A stretch of DNA of 64,000 nt from positions 1,657,600 through 1,721,599 of the forward strand of contig JACBWW010000039.1 in the NCBI GenBank assembly GCA_020086605.1. The letters run 5' to 3'. Shown here piece after piece: positions 48,131 through 61,923 of the stretch. How positions within the stretch are numbered: position 1 is the first letter of the stretch; every line of letters starts with the position of its first letter. The notes under the pieces are model-generated. The model was not told the DNA's origin, did not search any database, and saw nothing but the letters and a program-made list of their open reading frames with translations. Both the position numbers and the translations under genes were made by a program. This DNA comes from Lanius collurio (taxonomy: Eukaryota > Chordata > Aves > Passeriformes > Laniidae).

Positions 48131-50819
48131 GAATGTCTGTGCTGGGGTTTGATTATAGTTCAGTGTCTTTTATACAACCATTTGAATCTGAATTTAAATA
48201 TTTTCCTGTTGCTATTGCTTGAGCACTAGCACTAAAATTCCTAAGTAGTGCTAATGTAGCCTTTTAGTTTGTGTCTGAAGTGTGTTGGCACTGAAATGAG
48301 TTACACAGGGGAGGATGGGACATGGTGCTACAGAGGCTGAAGGGCAGAACTCCTGGTTTGGATGTGATTTTGGTTTTATCTTCAAACCCATCAAATCTGA
48401 TCAAATCTTACTGACATTGAGTGTTTGGCAATGGTGAAGTCTTAGTCATAATGTTGTTAATCTTGTCCTGTGCACTCACTTTTACAGAGAACACATAAAG
48501 CCCAAATGTGGGTGAGGCAGGCACAGAACAAATGCAGAAATGTGCATTTTCAGTCTTCGTTTTCTGGGCCACAAACACACACACATCACTGTGGTGAAAC
48601 CAGAATGAGTTGTACTGCTGGCCAGTGGTCCTTAGAGAGCTGAAGTCAAAAAATTCTCCAGTACCTCATTAGACAAGCCAGAAGAGGCAGACTCCATATT
48701 AATTCTGCTTGCTCTTTAATTTCAGGAAGTCAGTTCTGAGCCTTGTGGATATGTTCAGGCAGGAGCTCTGTGTGATCTCATAGTAGCTGAAGGGCATCAG
48801 ATGCCCTATTTCTGCCACTGAGATGTGCCTCAGCACCCAAGTAATAGATTCTAAATCTCCAAAAGCATTTTTCAGTCATGTATTTTTACCATATCCCTTA
48901 ACCAACCAGAAGATTTCAAAGAGCATAAAAATCCCTTGTACTAGAGGAGTTTGCAGCATAGGTAATACTGTAGAAACTCACTGTACTGTCACTTTGACAC
49001 AAATAATTGGACATGGAGCTGCACATATACAGAAAAAAAGGGAAAAAAAAATCTTTATCGCATGCTACCACACAGGATGTGTACTGTAGACTTACAATTG
49101 TTATAATCCATCACTGCCTGTCTGTATTGAAATGGAAAACAGAAATTATGGTGTTTGGACTGCAAAAAAAATCAAATTGAATACCTGTGGTGCAGTTACA
49201 TTATTGGGTTATATTGTAGCTGATACGTCTGCAAAACTGAACTCTTCTATTGCACTTCAAATTTATGGCTGAGTAAATCAAAAGTCACTTTGTGAAGATG
49301 AGGCCCTACCATTTTGTGGCTAAAATGTTGTTTTATTCTGGACAAATTGTGTGCATATTTATCATTCCCTGCAATGTCACTTACAAAATACAGGCATTTC
49401 CTTTGCCCTGTTTAGTTTGCTTTCCACCAAAAGGGATAGTTGTATTGCTGGCAAAGAAATTATCCTTTGCATTTGTAAACTGGAACCTGCCCATTTGTGC
49501 ACTGGAGGCTGAGTTTTGGAGGCCAATGTACAAATTAGGGATGTGTGGATATTCCCACAGTTCTGGACCTCTCCTAGCTGGGCTGCAGCCACAGGAGAGC
49601 AAGGTGAGAGCCATTGGCTGTGACATGGCTGGAAGGTGACCCCAGGGGAGAACCTCCCAGGGGAAGCAGATGCCAGCTCCTCCCCGAGGGGCACAAAGGA
49701 GGTTTTGCTGCCACTGCTGCTGCCATCACGACCCAGTGGAGTTTCAGCTTCACCCCCAGTGATAATCCCTTGCTGTGTAACGTGCATGTGACAGAGCCTG
49801 CTCTCTGCTGAGGGCAGGGGCCATAAAGACCAGGTGTTCCATGACGTTATCAAACAAAGAATTGCCACTTTCTCTATATGGGCACTTTTTGCTTTGGCTA
49901 CTAAAAGTGGGAGAACTTGACTTGCTTTCTGATGAAGAGCAGTGATCAGGTACTTTGCATTGTTGTTAAAAAATTAAATGAATGGAAAAAAAAAAAGAAG
50001 TGGTTGATGACTTCTTCAATGCTTCCCAAGAAAATAGGGTTATCTAACCCAGGAACCACACATTAATCAGATATGTCACAGTTCACATTTTTCTCTTTAA
50101 ATTTGTTTAGCTTTTTAGTGCTTCTTAGAAAATTTGCTGCAGCATTGATGGTCTTTTGCTGTTGAAAGAGTAGTGCAGTATTATTTCAATAGATTACTAA
50201 ACATTTTAAATTGATTTCTTCATTTGTTTTGTGCTGCTTCATCCTAAGCCACTGATATTGCTAGGAGCACAACATTAGTGAAATCTACCTTTGCATTAGT
50301 GATGCATCTTTTCCCTTTTGCTGCCTGATGTGGCAGCAAAATGATGAGCTGAAGAACCAACATGCTTTAGTGCTTTTGGGAAGCCCTTTAAGTCTTCCAC
50401 AAATACCACTTATTTTCTTCAGCATTTAATATCTTGAACATAATTAGTCCATTGAGCCACTTGATGGATTCTACTCCATCTACTTCTGAGTGTGTTTATC
50501 CTGATGAGTTCCTGTTTGCAATATTCCTGTTATAACAGCAGATTTTACTGATCCTCTGGGACTGACTACTTTAGAGAATTCCAGATACCCTTGGACACTG
50601 ATGTTGACTCAGCCAGGAGTTGAGTATAGTTATATATACCAACAGTTCAGATTTGTGTGTCTTGAAAGCATAGCACAGAGATCATTTTTGGTGAGACTGG
50701 ATGTTAGTTGTTTGGGATGACACCAAGCTAAGGTTTTGTTGTAAGTGACTTTTTAAATTGCTTTTGTTAGTTGGGAGGTTGTAGTCCTTTTCTCACTTAT
50801 TTTCTCTTTGCAGCATACA

Positions 50820-50897
50820 TTTCCTTTTATATATTTTTAGTACTGTCCTGTATATATTCACTATCCTGTATATATTTATATATTTATATATTTTTGT
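50820..50897. repeat. TA-rich low-complexity stretch
   Basis: Repeated TATATATT and CCTGTATATAT units, with TACTGT at each end. A degenerate short tandem repeat. Confidence 0.6.
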
Positions 50898-52558
50898 ACT
50901 GTTACTCGGCACTTTAGAGCAGAGATATTTTTGTAGGAAGGAAACACAACCACAGAACCTGTTTTAGCTGTTATTGTAGTTCTACTTCCCAAAATCCCAG
51001 CCACAACAAAACACCCAGTGTGTGTCCTGCCCCAAATGCTGTCCTGTTTCATCTGGAGGTGGCTGCAATCTGCAGTCCCTGTGCCAGACCAGCAGAGATG
51101 TGACAGATGTGGAAGGAAAGGAAGGAATGTTCTGTCTGGGCTGAAAACATTCCAGCATGTTGCATTGATCTGCTGTCACCTCAGACCTTCCCTGGCCCAG
51201 AGGAGCCAAAATATTAAGGTTTTTGAGTTATCTGAAGTTTGAAAGAGATGAGGCAAAAGTCAATAAGCAAACTAAACACTTTTAAAGAAAAATGCCAATT
51301 TCATAGAGATTTAACTTAAAGTAAGAAACGGGGAAGGAAATTTTTATATGTATTCCACTTTTCCCAAATGTCTGCTGTTCAGGGTAAAATCTTAAACCAT
51401 TTATTGGAAATATATGTTCTGTGTTTGTGGCAAAGGATCAGATTCCATCAAAATATGACTTTGAAAATCCAGTGTCCGCTGCAGGTCTGGCAGGAAATTT
51501 TGAATATTTGTCAAACAGTTGTAGGTGTTCACTGAGGAGCCTGAGTCATGCCACAGAGCAATACATCTCTTCATCTACCCCTATAAAACCTCAGATTATA
51601 TTTTGGTGAACTGGCACATAAATATAATGTGTTTCTTTTGATCTTTTGAAAGATAAATAGTGTTCCTACCAGGAAAAGTCAAATGCATTTCTGCCATTAA
51701 AAATACTTTCTTCTGAGCAAATAAATCATTCTTTAACACCTAACCAGATACTTTTATTTTTAAATTGATTCTCTTGCAAACCTGGAGGAGTATTAAAAAT
51801 CACTAATGCATGTATATTGTTAATTCTCATTGAAAGCTCTTCAAAACTTGGCTAAGCAGGTCACCTGGGAAGATCTTGTTTTCTTTTAGCCTGAATCAGC
51901 ATCCCAGTAACAGCACCCTTGCCCTGTTAGGACCAAAGCATATTTTTTCTTGAGACTTTGCATGCTATAATAGGTGAACTCAGTTGTTTGAAATGCATAT
52001 TTGGCCCTAAGTTGTCCACTTGTTTGTGCTGTAATCTTCCCTGTCACAGGTGATGAGGCCATGCACAGGAAAAATCCCTTTATTGAATCATTGTTGAGAT
52101 GCTACTCCATAATATCAAAACTTGTAGCTGGAATATATTATATTACCATGTTAAAAGGTTTGGGATATTGAACAGCACGGCCTCCATGAGGATATCCTTG
52201 GGCTGATCAGGATGGTAACAGCAGAGCAAACAGACCAATTCAGCCACTATTGCAATGCAATCTCTGCAGCCCATCTCTGAGTTTCCAGGGCTTATTTGTA
52301 AATCAGGCAATATTTCTTTTAGAAAACATTATGCTGGCATGTGGCACCTGTGCTTGGTCTCAGCTGCTTTTTAATCACAACAGCTAAAAGCTGCTTATAT
52401 AAACATATTTTCCTGAAGGTGTGATAAGAAAAAGAAACAAGTCTGATCCTGTACTGGTTGACAGAAGGTATCAAATGTAGAAGAGATGTGAATTTTCTTA
52501 GTGCTGAGTGTCCCCCTGGTAATGAAGCAAAGGTGCATTAGAAATACACCCATAGGGC

Positions 52559-52586
52559 TGCACTGAACCTTCTGCACTGAACCTTC
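52559..52586. repeat. Direct 14 bp tandem duplication
   Basis: TGCACTGAACCTTC occurs twice without interruption and is followed by the first four bases of a third copy. A small slippage event. Confidence 0.9.
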
Positions 52587-55500
52587 TGCAGCTTGATGCA
52601 CTGGAAGATGCAGGAAAACTGACAGTGTTTGGAGCAGGGACATTTTTGGTGCACAGGAGGCTGATGGGAAACCATTAGGATGCTTCTCTTGCTCTTCTGG
52701 ACTGTAAGGAAGTCACTCAAAAGAGAAATGTAGAATACATGAGCAGGTGAAGTAGCTGCAGGTGGAAGTTTTAAGGGTAAAGCAGTCTGAGTGCCCACAG
52801 CAACAATGGAGGAATCTGGAGTTCTTTTAATAGGTGAGGAAGGACTTGAAAATGTCCTGTGGTGATCTCAGTTTCTACACTAAATTTCAGTATTATTCTT
52901 TTAATAATTTTGCTTTTGCTTCACTATCTATTATTTCTCTTCCTTGCAATGAATAGGCTCTGGTTCAACAAGGTTTCTCTTTTAGTATTTGATGTAATTT
53001 TCAGAGGAATGGAGTTCTGGCTCTCTGGGTTGGCTTGCTCTTATGATTTATGTCTCATGTGTTCATTGCACTCTCTCCAACAAGTTCTTGGAAAGTATGG
53101 GAAACAATTGTTTTCTTGTGGGAAGGAGTTTCATCACTCTTTAAAAAATCCAGCTTCAAGGAGGTGGTAAACTGAAACACCAGCTTCCTGTCCCAGATGA
53201 TTTGTCTTTTAATATAAAATGTTGTGCCAATAGTACAAAGAATGAATTCTTACTGATTCACAGAGGAATCAGAAATGTAATTTCTTTATATCTTTTGTCC
53301 CCCTAAAATTTCATCAGGCCTTAAGTTGTCTTTCCATAGAAAGCCCAGCTAATCAGCCAATTTGTTGTCAAAACCATAATGCCATAGTTGCCAAGTATTG
53401 TGCCTGATGGAAGAGAAGGATATAGTTAATTCTAATAATGCCAGATTACATTTAAAAAAATTTCTTCCCTTGCTTGTGTCAGAGATCACTGTGCTTATGT
53501 TTCATAGTGCCTCAAAGCAACACAAAATTTTGTTAGATTTAATTATTAAATATACAGCAAAGCTGGCAGAAACGTTGAAGAGTGAACTGAGCTAGGGGTT
53601 TTCTGCCTTGTTTTATTTTGCTTTTATTCCAGTGTTGTTCTGGTCCTCACTGCACCTGTAGCTGTGGAGCACAACATCAGAGGTTTCTCACACCTGAGCA
53701 GGGGCTCCTCATGCCTGCTGTTAATGAGCAAACAAGATGCAGGATGAATCCTGGGGGAAAATGCCCCCGGGAAAACAGACCTGTCTGAAGACAGAAAAAA
53801 AGATGAAATTTAAAAATGAAACTAAAACAAAAAAATGCTCTCCCAACAAGATAGTTCTGCAATTATAGGGAGATGTTTTTGCTAACTTCATTCACACTGA
53901 GAACCAAATGCATTTTAATTTCACTTTTTTCCCACTCTCCCTCTTAGTGGGATATTTACAATCAGCACAATTTATGTTTGGAGTTAAGGATTTTTATGGG
54001 ACAAATCAAGCTCATTTGCATTTCACTGTTTAGAGAGAGCTGCATCAGAGAGTGATTATTACAGGAAAAAAAAATAATTGAAAGAAGTTATAGAAATTAT
54101 GGTTATAGGAAAGCTTAAAAGTCAGTTTATAAAGATCAAAGACCTTAACAGGTATGATGAGATAATGAGTTTAATTAAGGTCAGTCACCATTTTGTCTAA
54201 CATTCTTCAACTTGGTGAAAAATGCCTTTTCTGCAGCTATTAGAAACTCAAGCTGGACACCCAGAGAGGAAACTTTAGTGTGATTCTGGAGCCTCTCAGA
54301 GAGGTGCTGTGCAGGAGCAGCAGTGCTGTGGAGCTGTCACCATTGCCACTGCACTCTGCAGGAAGGCTCCCTGGGTGCTGCTCTGGGGAGCCCTGGGGGA
54401 TAAAGGCTCAGTGGTCTCACAGGCACCTCCAGTTAACACTGATCACCCCGGGTTATTTTGCATCATGTAAAGTATGATGTGCATGGTAAGATTCCATTTG
54501 TGAACAATAAATATAGCAATCTATCACTAACATGAAAATTTTATTTACAGTCATGTATATGCCTCCATAGGTCCTAAAAAGAAATGTCCCAAATTGCCGA
54601 GTGCTAAATGTTTATTTCCATATTTTCAGTAACTATGGTTGAGTTAATTCAGATGTGTGATTTGTATTTATTAGAAAAAATAGGATTCTTCCTTAAGTGC
54701 TAAGGGATGCTGGGATCAGAGATGAGCAAAATAATCAGCTTTAGACAGCAGTAAGAAACAAAATTAGGATAGAGTAAACAGTACACAATCAGCAGAGTAA
54801 TTTCAGATTCAGTGTCAGAACTGCAAAATTGATATGAAAAAACTTTTAAGATTTATGACTAAAGGTAGTTATTTTTTTTTACACTGGAAATCTGACAGTG
54901 CATGACAGAAGGCAGATTTCTTAGAAATAATCTTGGCTGGAATATTTCATTTTGTTAGTTAAACACCTGTTGTTTCTCTAAGCAGCCGAAAAATAATTGC
55001 CATTTTCTCTCAATCTCACCAGAGCTACCAGGACACCTGCAATAACATACCACCCTAAAATAAATTTCAATAGCTATCATAGATGGTCATCTTTTAAAAG
55101 GTCTGACCGTGCCCCTTCTGCAATGTCACTTTGTGTGTTTATTCTCTATATTTATACACGTGTGAGCTATCAGTGAGGCTTCTGTATTTACCTTGCTAAG
55201 CCATGGTCCAAGGCCACAACTTTGTGCTTCTCTTGCTTTAGAAGCAGCCAGATGGGTTTAGCTGGCACTAGCACTGGGCTTTTTGGCAGCATCAGGTTCA
55301 GGTCTTCAGAAACAATTCATTATTGCATCACTCTTTGTTTGCCAGCAGCTCAGATGATGCACATTGGTGAATTTTCAGGGTTCATTATACAGTCCAATGA
55401 ATCAGAGACATTATAAAGTTGAGGTTTGAGCTATTTAGGAAAACAAGGCTGTAATCCCCATCAGATTTTGTCATCCACTGTCTCAGGCATCTTCCAGAAG

Positions 55501-58500
55501 GCAATAAATTCAGGAGGAGAAAATTCCGTCTATGACTCCTCCCTTGCTACTGCTAACATACTTTAGAATCCTTATTAAATTGAGAGGACATTTTTAAAGT
55601 GTAATTAGTTAAGAGGAAACATTGAGGTTTTTTAGATACTGCAATAAAGAAAAAGTAATTTTAGTCCTGTTAAGGAATTTTTTATTGTTGCTGAATGACA
55701 TTCAGCAGTTTGAGTTTCGTAACTTCTCAGCAAAGAAAAACAATCTGTGTCAAGAAAAACAAGAAATATGAGATGTTTGATATTTCTACGCATCCAAAGT
55801 GTTCATGTAATAAACCTAATTTTTCAAAGACTGGTGCTGGTGAAGAAGCTTGGCTTCTGACCTAGGGCAAATCATTATTATCTCTCAAGAACTTAGCAGA
55901 ATCTTTTATGTTGATTACACTGAAAAACAGCTTTGAAAAGAAGTAATGCAGACTTCCTTTCAACACTAGGCTTGATTTTTATGTTGATGATAGATAAGCA
56001 ATGGTGAAGTGGAATCTTTACACATAAATCCTCTTTTCTGTGCCTGAATTTTGAGATATCTGAAGGTGTCACCTTATCTCTTTTATACCTTGTACAGGAA
56101 CTCCCAGAACATATAAATTACCAGTAGTATCCCATTGCTCTAAGATACAGCTCTGGTAATGATTAGAGATATTCTGGTCAAGAGCAGAGTTCAGAGGCTT
56201 CCCTTACCTGCTGAGTGCTGGGTGGTTTGCATTCCCCTTGTCTCAGCCTGGCTGCTCCCATGGTTGCCTGAGGCTTTAAAAGTTGCCTTCAGGCCCTTCT
56301 TCCTAAAAGTAGCTCTCAGCTCCTTCATTCCTGTTTAGACAGTAAACTCCTAGCCATGGGATTTCTCTTTCCTTGTGTATGCACAATTTTGTGGAACAGC
56401 AATCAGGAGCAAGGCCAGAGGTCTGGAGCCAAGGGAGAGAGACCTGCTGGACCATCAGGCAGTGAGTGCATAATTAATCAGTGTTTTGGAGAAAGGAGCA
56501 GCAGCCCAGGTTCTCCCAGCAACCCTCTATAGCTGAACTGGTTTTGTGTATTGCCAGAATAAAAACTAAAGTAAATCAAACTTGGCTTATGCTGACTTGC
56601 TTTGCATGGTGCTGCAATGGTCAGTGAAGGTGCAAATGGAATGGCTGCATCAACTGCAAAAATTGGATCTGAGACATCAGGAGGCTCTTAAACTGCACCT
56701 GCTTGACTCCTTGCTGTTGTCTCTGTGTGGGATAACACTGGGAAACCTTGTTTGTGACTGATGGCATTAGTCAAGTGCTCACATAGGATTTTAATTTTTT
56801 TTCTTTTGATATTCATTTCCTGTATATCCTTTGCATGAAAACCTGGGGTTTGTGACAGAAAATTACAGCCCAAGTCCCACAAATACTGGCTTTTCTATTA
56901 TTCATTGCTTGTCCCTGGTGGCACATTGCAGGGATGCCAGGAAACTTTAATTTCTGAGTTTGGAGTTTGCCTGGGGACAGAGGATGGGTCCTCAGCCCCT
57001 GTGAATGCCAGGCAGCTCTCAGATGAGAAGGGTTCTCTGGCCTGCAGCAAAGAGCCAAGGCACTGTCTGTGTTAAAGACAGTCTCCTTTAGCCTGTGTAC
57101 AAGGTAGACAAAATCAGATAAAGCTGGGAAGAGAAGGGAATTATGCATGTAGAAAAACAGATTAAAGATAATTGAGTGGCAGCATTAGAAGTGGTTGGAT
57201 ATAGCAGTTTCTGACTGAGAAGTGGGGGTGTGGACCCTCTTCCTTTCAGAGGCAGTAATTAAATGTCAGATATCTACATCCCAGGTCAATGCTACCATAA
57301 AAAAACACAAATCCACAGCATGTATTCTCTTTGACTGAGTTTGGAAAAAACCCACCACCACAAAAACTGCTCTTCAGTCCTCCAAAGAAAGTCCTAGATT
57401 CCCCACTCCTAACTGGATTTTAAGACATGAATTAGGTTGCAGCAGTCATTATCCACTAAAAGCTTGTAAAGTGCATAAACACTACTGACTGATATTTCAT
57501 ATGCTCCTATCATTACCATGTTTCCTCTCTCAGGACAATTCCCAGACCTGATTCATGTATTTGTTTTTATGTTGTTGATGGCTTTGTTTTTTTAAGTGAA
57601 AGCACAAGAATGACTGCTGCAGGCCAATTAAAGCTCAGGAGAATAACATACATTTTAAAATCTCAGGTTTCAAGTAACCTGCAATAGCTCTGTGGTATAA
57701 TTTTAGTAATGTAAAGAGCAACTCTAATCACTAAAATAAACTCATCAAAGTCCTCCCTTCTGCTGGAACCAGGAATTTGGGCCACCATTCTCAGCGTGTA
57801 GGTGTAAAAATCTGTCATTCAGTCTGGAAGCTGTAGGAATACATTCCTTCCCCTCATATGAATCCCCATTCTGGTTTATGCCTGTCCAGAATGGGGACAA
57901 TTTCCTTTAACAAGGACAGAGGAACAGTCAGTCTCATTCACAGTCTCAAAGTCACAGGGTTTACAACACTTCTTGCTGTGGCATACTTGGCACTCTACAG
58001 GAAATTGCTACCTAGGTGGTACTTCAGTCCTCAGCTCCTTTTGCTAGGCTTTTCATTAAGACATCCTCCAGAAGATTTATATCTATGACTAAATTTCCTT
58101 GATGCCTAAAGCAGAAATGTTGAAGTCCTATCAAAGCTTTTGTAAGGAGTATAGAATTGACAGCCACACAGTAAACATGAAACTTGGTTAGTGATTGAAA
58201 AGATTGGGAAATTACACAGCTGACAATACTGAGATGGGGGTAAATAAATTGTCTAAACCTTGTGAACTTGTTCTCCATGGGTGTTCTAAGAGGTGTATTC
58301 TGTAGAAAAAGGGTGGCTGAAATGGCAAAAGTTGTAACTGTCAATTTGTTAGAAGGCAAAGTAAATTATCAGTTTGAGAAAACCATTCTGGAATATTTCA
58401 TCTGCAATGTCCAGCACCAGGGATAAAGGTCTGGTTTTTTTTCATATTTATTAGAGTATAGAAGGGGTGAAGAAAGATGCTTAGGTATAAGGAGAGGGAC

Positions 58501-60219
58501 TGAACCCAAAGGTCTGAAACAAAGTTTCAATTGATTATAAAATATCTGAAACTTAAATGAGCATTTTTCATTTCCTCTGCAGGTTCTGTTCTAACCCTGA
58601 ATCATTCATAGAAAATGCAGTGAAATAAAAAGGATTTTCTTATAAATGTCCATGCCAAGAAACAGCAAGATGAAATTAGATATTTCTCATTATTTACAAA
58701 AATGTTTCTGCATAATTACTTCTGCCACCACATTGCTTTAGCACCCCTTTGAAAGATTGCCTTTCAAAGTGTGTTTTATTGCAGTCCTTAAAGATAATGC
58801 AAGGTTGTGTCACCACTGCTGTAACTGAAAAGGAATTTTAAAAGCAAATTCCCATTTCTCTTTTTACCTGTCCAGAGTGTGCATTCAGTGCCTTTCAGAG
58901 TGTTTCAATGTTTATGTAACATATTCTGTAGCAGTTTTTATTTCAGCAGGATGCATGTTCCAGAAGGTCACCAAAAGGTTGGCATGTACCAGTCAGCAAA
59001 TATTGTAATGATCTGCACTGCCTCTATCAGAAACCCTACTTGAAACTTCGTGTGGATTTTTGAATACAAGCTGTGCTTCCAAAATTGCCTTTAGGAGGTC
59101 ACTTTTTAGTCTCTGTGCTCTCATTGTATCCCCAGCAGTAATGGATCTTGGTTTTCAAGTATCCAATTACTTTGCATGAGGCTATCTAGAGGACATGGGT
59201 ACAGGCTAGTAAACAGCATATTTGAATTAACTTTCCCATGTAGAGCTGTTTGACCTCTGAGTCTCCTTCCACTTGCCTGAACCTCTCAGCTCTGTCTCGT
59301 GGTGTCTGTGAGCTGCTGAGAGCCAGAGCTGCCTCAGCCCTGACTCAGTGGTTACAGGAGGCTCTGGGCACTCCCTGCGAGGGGCAGCAAAGTAAGGTTT
59401 CCTGCCCTCTCTGTTCCAGTCTCTCAGACAGTGTAGGAGGAGCCTTTGTGGGGTTTGGCATCTTGCAGAGGATACCTCTGCTTTCTTCCAAGACTGGCTG
59501 GCAGAAGAGCCCAGAGTTGTTTCTTCCCTACAGTCTGGTGATCAGAGCACTCTCTGACATGTAGAATAGCCATCTGTGTATTGTAGAGCAACCAAACTAC
59601 TCAAGTTGCCTTTTAGGCAATACCCCTGCTGTTCAGAAGGTGCTTGGGAATTCATTCTGAACTCTGGCACTTCAGTAGAGCACAAGAAAGTTTCCGGTCC
59701 TTAATAAATAGGTTGATTTTTTTGCCTCATATTGTCCTATTATAAGGGGTTGTTAAATAGATACGATAATAAATATTAAATTATTAATTTCCAAACTCAA
59801 CAGCTCCCCCACCTGTCCTGGTAAAAATAAACACAAACACTGAAGCAGCTTCCCATGAGCTTATCCTATGGAATCTCCTTCGTCCTTCCCAACCCCATGG
59901 AAATCCTCAGTTCAGATACAGTTTGAGCTCTACTTTTCACTCACTTGGATGACTACAGGAGTGCAATAAGGATACATTGTGATATGGGAAATAATTGCTT
60001 GTTGGTTTCAAGGAAGAGCCAACATTAGAATTCCAGTTTAATTGAGGTTGTTGATAGCAGATTACCTTTCCACTTGGGTAACACTTTTTTGTGGAAATTA
60101 ATTCAAATCTCACTCTATGGCCTTCAGTTTATGCAATGTCTTGTAGGAAGTGAGGGGGTCTGACCTGCAATGTTTTGATTCATATTTTCCTATCCACATC
60201 TGATTGGATAAGCTATCTT

Positions 60220-60282
60220 GACGGACGGACGGAAGGAAGGAAGGAAGGAAGGAAGGAAGGAAGGAAGGAAGGAAGGAAGGAA
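60220..60282. repeat. Compound (GGAC)n(GGAA)n microsatellite
   Basis: About three GGAC units change to about twelve uninterrupted GGAA units. Uninterrupted GGAA is likely polymorphic in length. The Pro/Ser/Phe/Leu open frames on the minus strand through it are by-products. Confidence 0.95.
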
Positions 60283-61203
60283 ATTCCTCTGTTGTCAGTG
60301 TAGATCTGAGGAACTGCATAGTTCTGTTTCGTCTTATCAGTTTCTCTCAAAGGTATATGTAGGTGGGGATCTTTTTTGATTTCTGATTTCTTGAACATGT
60401 TCTTTCTTTACAGAGCACTACTCACTGTGCAGGAAAGTTTAAGGTGTAATTTGTTTTCAAGCTACTACCAATTTTTCTCAGTAGAAAAGAACATTTGGTA
60501 TCAATTTTAACTGGATGGAGAGACATTTTTTCTACCTGCAGCAAAGAGGCCATGTTAACTGTCATAGCTCCTGCCTATGCACATTTTCTGTGAACTAGCC
60601 AAAAATAAAATAAATAAAGTACAGTAAATTATGAAAATTGATGCCTGTCCTTTTTCACCACCAGTTGAAAATTAATTAAAAAGGCAAAAAAAGTCAGATA
60701 GAGTTTACTGCATTCCCAATTTTTAGCTTAACTCTGCAGTGATTGGAGACTAAGAACTTCTATGTGCTCTTGGGGAAATGTCAAAGTCTTCTATTTTGTT
60801 ATGACATTTGAAAGCTGGGGCAAAATGAAAAAGAATGTGTAACCCACTCACTAGTAGTCATTATGCCTCTCCTTCCCATTTTCCCCACTCTGTTGTACAT
60901 TTGAAATTGATTTGGTTCTCAGTTATAGATACTGCCTGTTCAGTTCAAACCAGAATGGTTTGTGCAGTAATTTTGATCACTGTCAACAAGGATCAGTAGT
61001 GACAGTACCTGAAGCTACTCCAATTGCAGTGCTGTGAAATTGGAGTCACCGTAGAGGAACTTCAGGGCTGCCAGTGTGGTGACCAGGAACTCCCACACAG
61101 GGCTGTTCGATGCCAGGTTTTGCCTCTTGTTCATTTTATTGCTTGCCTGCAGAAGCACTGTGGCAGTGGCTGCTGCAAGGACCCCCTGTGACCAAGATCA
61201 GGT
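60283..61203. other. Intergenic or intronic DNA, no gene seen
   Basis: Unique-looking up to the LTR boundary. The last four bases (AGGT, 61200-61203) are one copy of the LTR target-site duplication. Confidence 0.55.
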
Positions 61204-61232
61204 TGTTATAAATGAAATATCAATTTAGTCGA

Positions 61233-61263
61233 ATTAATAATTTGCGCAAGCCAAATTATTAAT
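61233..61263 (-). repeat. Perfect 12 bp hairpin at the LTR poly(A) region
   Basis: ATTAATAATTTG and CAAATTATTAAT pair perfectly with a 7-base loop. It lies 17 bases downstream (in LTR sense) of AATAAA, where cleavage and the GU-rich element would be expected. It may be structural in the LTR RNA or DNA; function is inferred. Confidence 0.75.
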
Positions 61264-61279
61264 ATAAAAATAAATAAAA

Positions 61280-61285
61280 TTTATT
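61280..61285 (-). terminator. LTR poly(A) signal
   Basis: AATAAA on the minus strand, about 145 bases downstream of the TATA box. It is followed by T-rich sequence and a 12 bp hairpin (61233-61263). In an LTR this signal marks the end of R. Confidence 0.6.
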
Positions 61286-61429
61286 GTAATAAAATTGACA
61301 ATCAAAATTAGCCACTATATAAGAAAGCAGGGCCAAGCCTAGGTTCTTGACTCTGGGTGACACATACACAGCTCTGACCACCAGCAGTTCAGAGAGGCAG
61401 CGCACACCTTTGAGGTGTTTGAGTCCAGT

Positions 61430-61436
61430 TTTTATA
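61430..61436 (-). promoter_or_regulatory. LTR TATA box
   Basis: TATAAAA on the minus strand, within CAGTATAAAAACTGG, placed as expected between the U3 and the poly(A) signal of the solo LTR. Transcription would start about 25-30 bases further on, near 61405, and run toward lower coordinates. Confidence 0.65.
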
Positions 61437-61923
61437 CTGTTTTTCTTGCTCTTGGCTATGAAATCCATTGTCCTTTTCATTCTTGATGATACTCAGGTCT
61501 GGTGCTCAGTGGTACATTTAGGTGTTGATGTGTCCAGGGACTCTCTCTTTGTAATCAGATTGATGGCTTCCAGTAACTCATCTCAGTATATGATGAAATC
61601 CTTGTATGATGACAATGAGGTATCTTGAGTGATAAGTCCATTCATCAACCATGTCCAGGGAGCAGCAGATCCTATCTCTTGCTTCTTTCAGATAGAGAAA
61701 GATCTTTGTTGGGTACTGTGAAATCCTGGGCTTGCCTGCACTTCTTATGTTAATTAGTACCTTCCTTGAGCAAGAGGTCATGAGACTTGTCAAGGTGTAC
61801 TCTGAACACGATTTAAACATATATACAATTTGCAGGATATAGTTTACATTTTAGATCTCACATAAACAACTTATTATATTTGTAGTGTTTTAATTTCTTA
61901 TGAATTTTGACCCATCTATAACA

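Larger units (their letters stand above)
48131..60219. other. Intergenic or intronic DNA, no gene seen
   Basis: Contains the longest gap-free open frame in the window (49377-49868, minus, 163 codons) in a GC-richer patch. It overlaps open frames on both strands, has no domain I recognise and is not supported as a gene. Other GC-richer patches lie at 54270-54450 and 59250-59560. A direct 14 bp duplication is at 52559-52586. No transposon ends found. Confidence 0.55.
61204..61923 (-). mobile_element. Solo LTR of an endogenous retrovirus, reverse orientation
   Basis: Read on the minus strand, the element starts TGTTATAGATG (61923) and ends CATTTATAACA (61204). The two ends are inverted copies, 10 of 11 bases matching, with canonical TG...CA. 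AGGT flanks it on both sides (61200-61203 and 61924-61927), a 4 bp target-site duplication as is usual for gammaretrovirus-like (class I) elements. Inside, in order, are a long U3, a TATA box (TATAAAA at 61430-61436) and AATAAA (61280-61285), about 145 bases apart, then a short AT-rich U5. No internal retroviral sequence remains, so it is a solo LTR left by recombination. The clean ends suggest a fairly young insertion. Family name not determined. Open frames inside it (61259-61480, 61347-61628, 61578-61820) are not genes. Confidence 0.85.

Noticed and set aside
49377..49868. 163-codon minus-strand open frame, the longest free of gap and repeat
   Set aside because: It overlaps open frames on both strands in a GC-richer patch, has no recognisable domain and no hydrophobic or repeat organisation. 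Best seen as chance.
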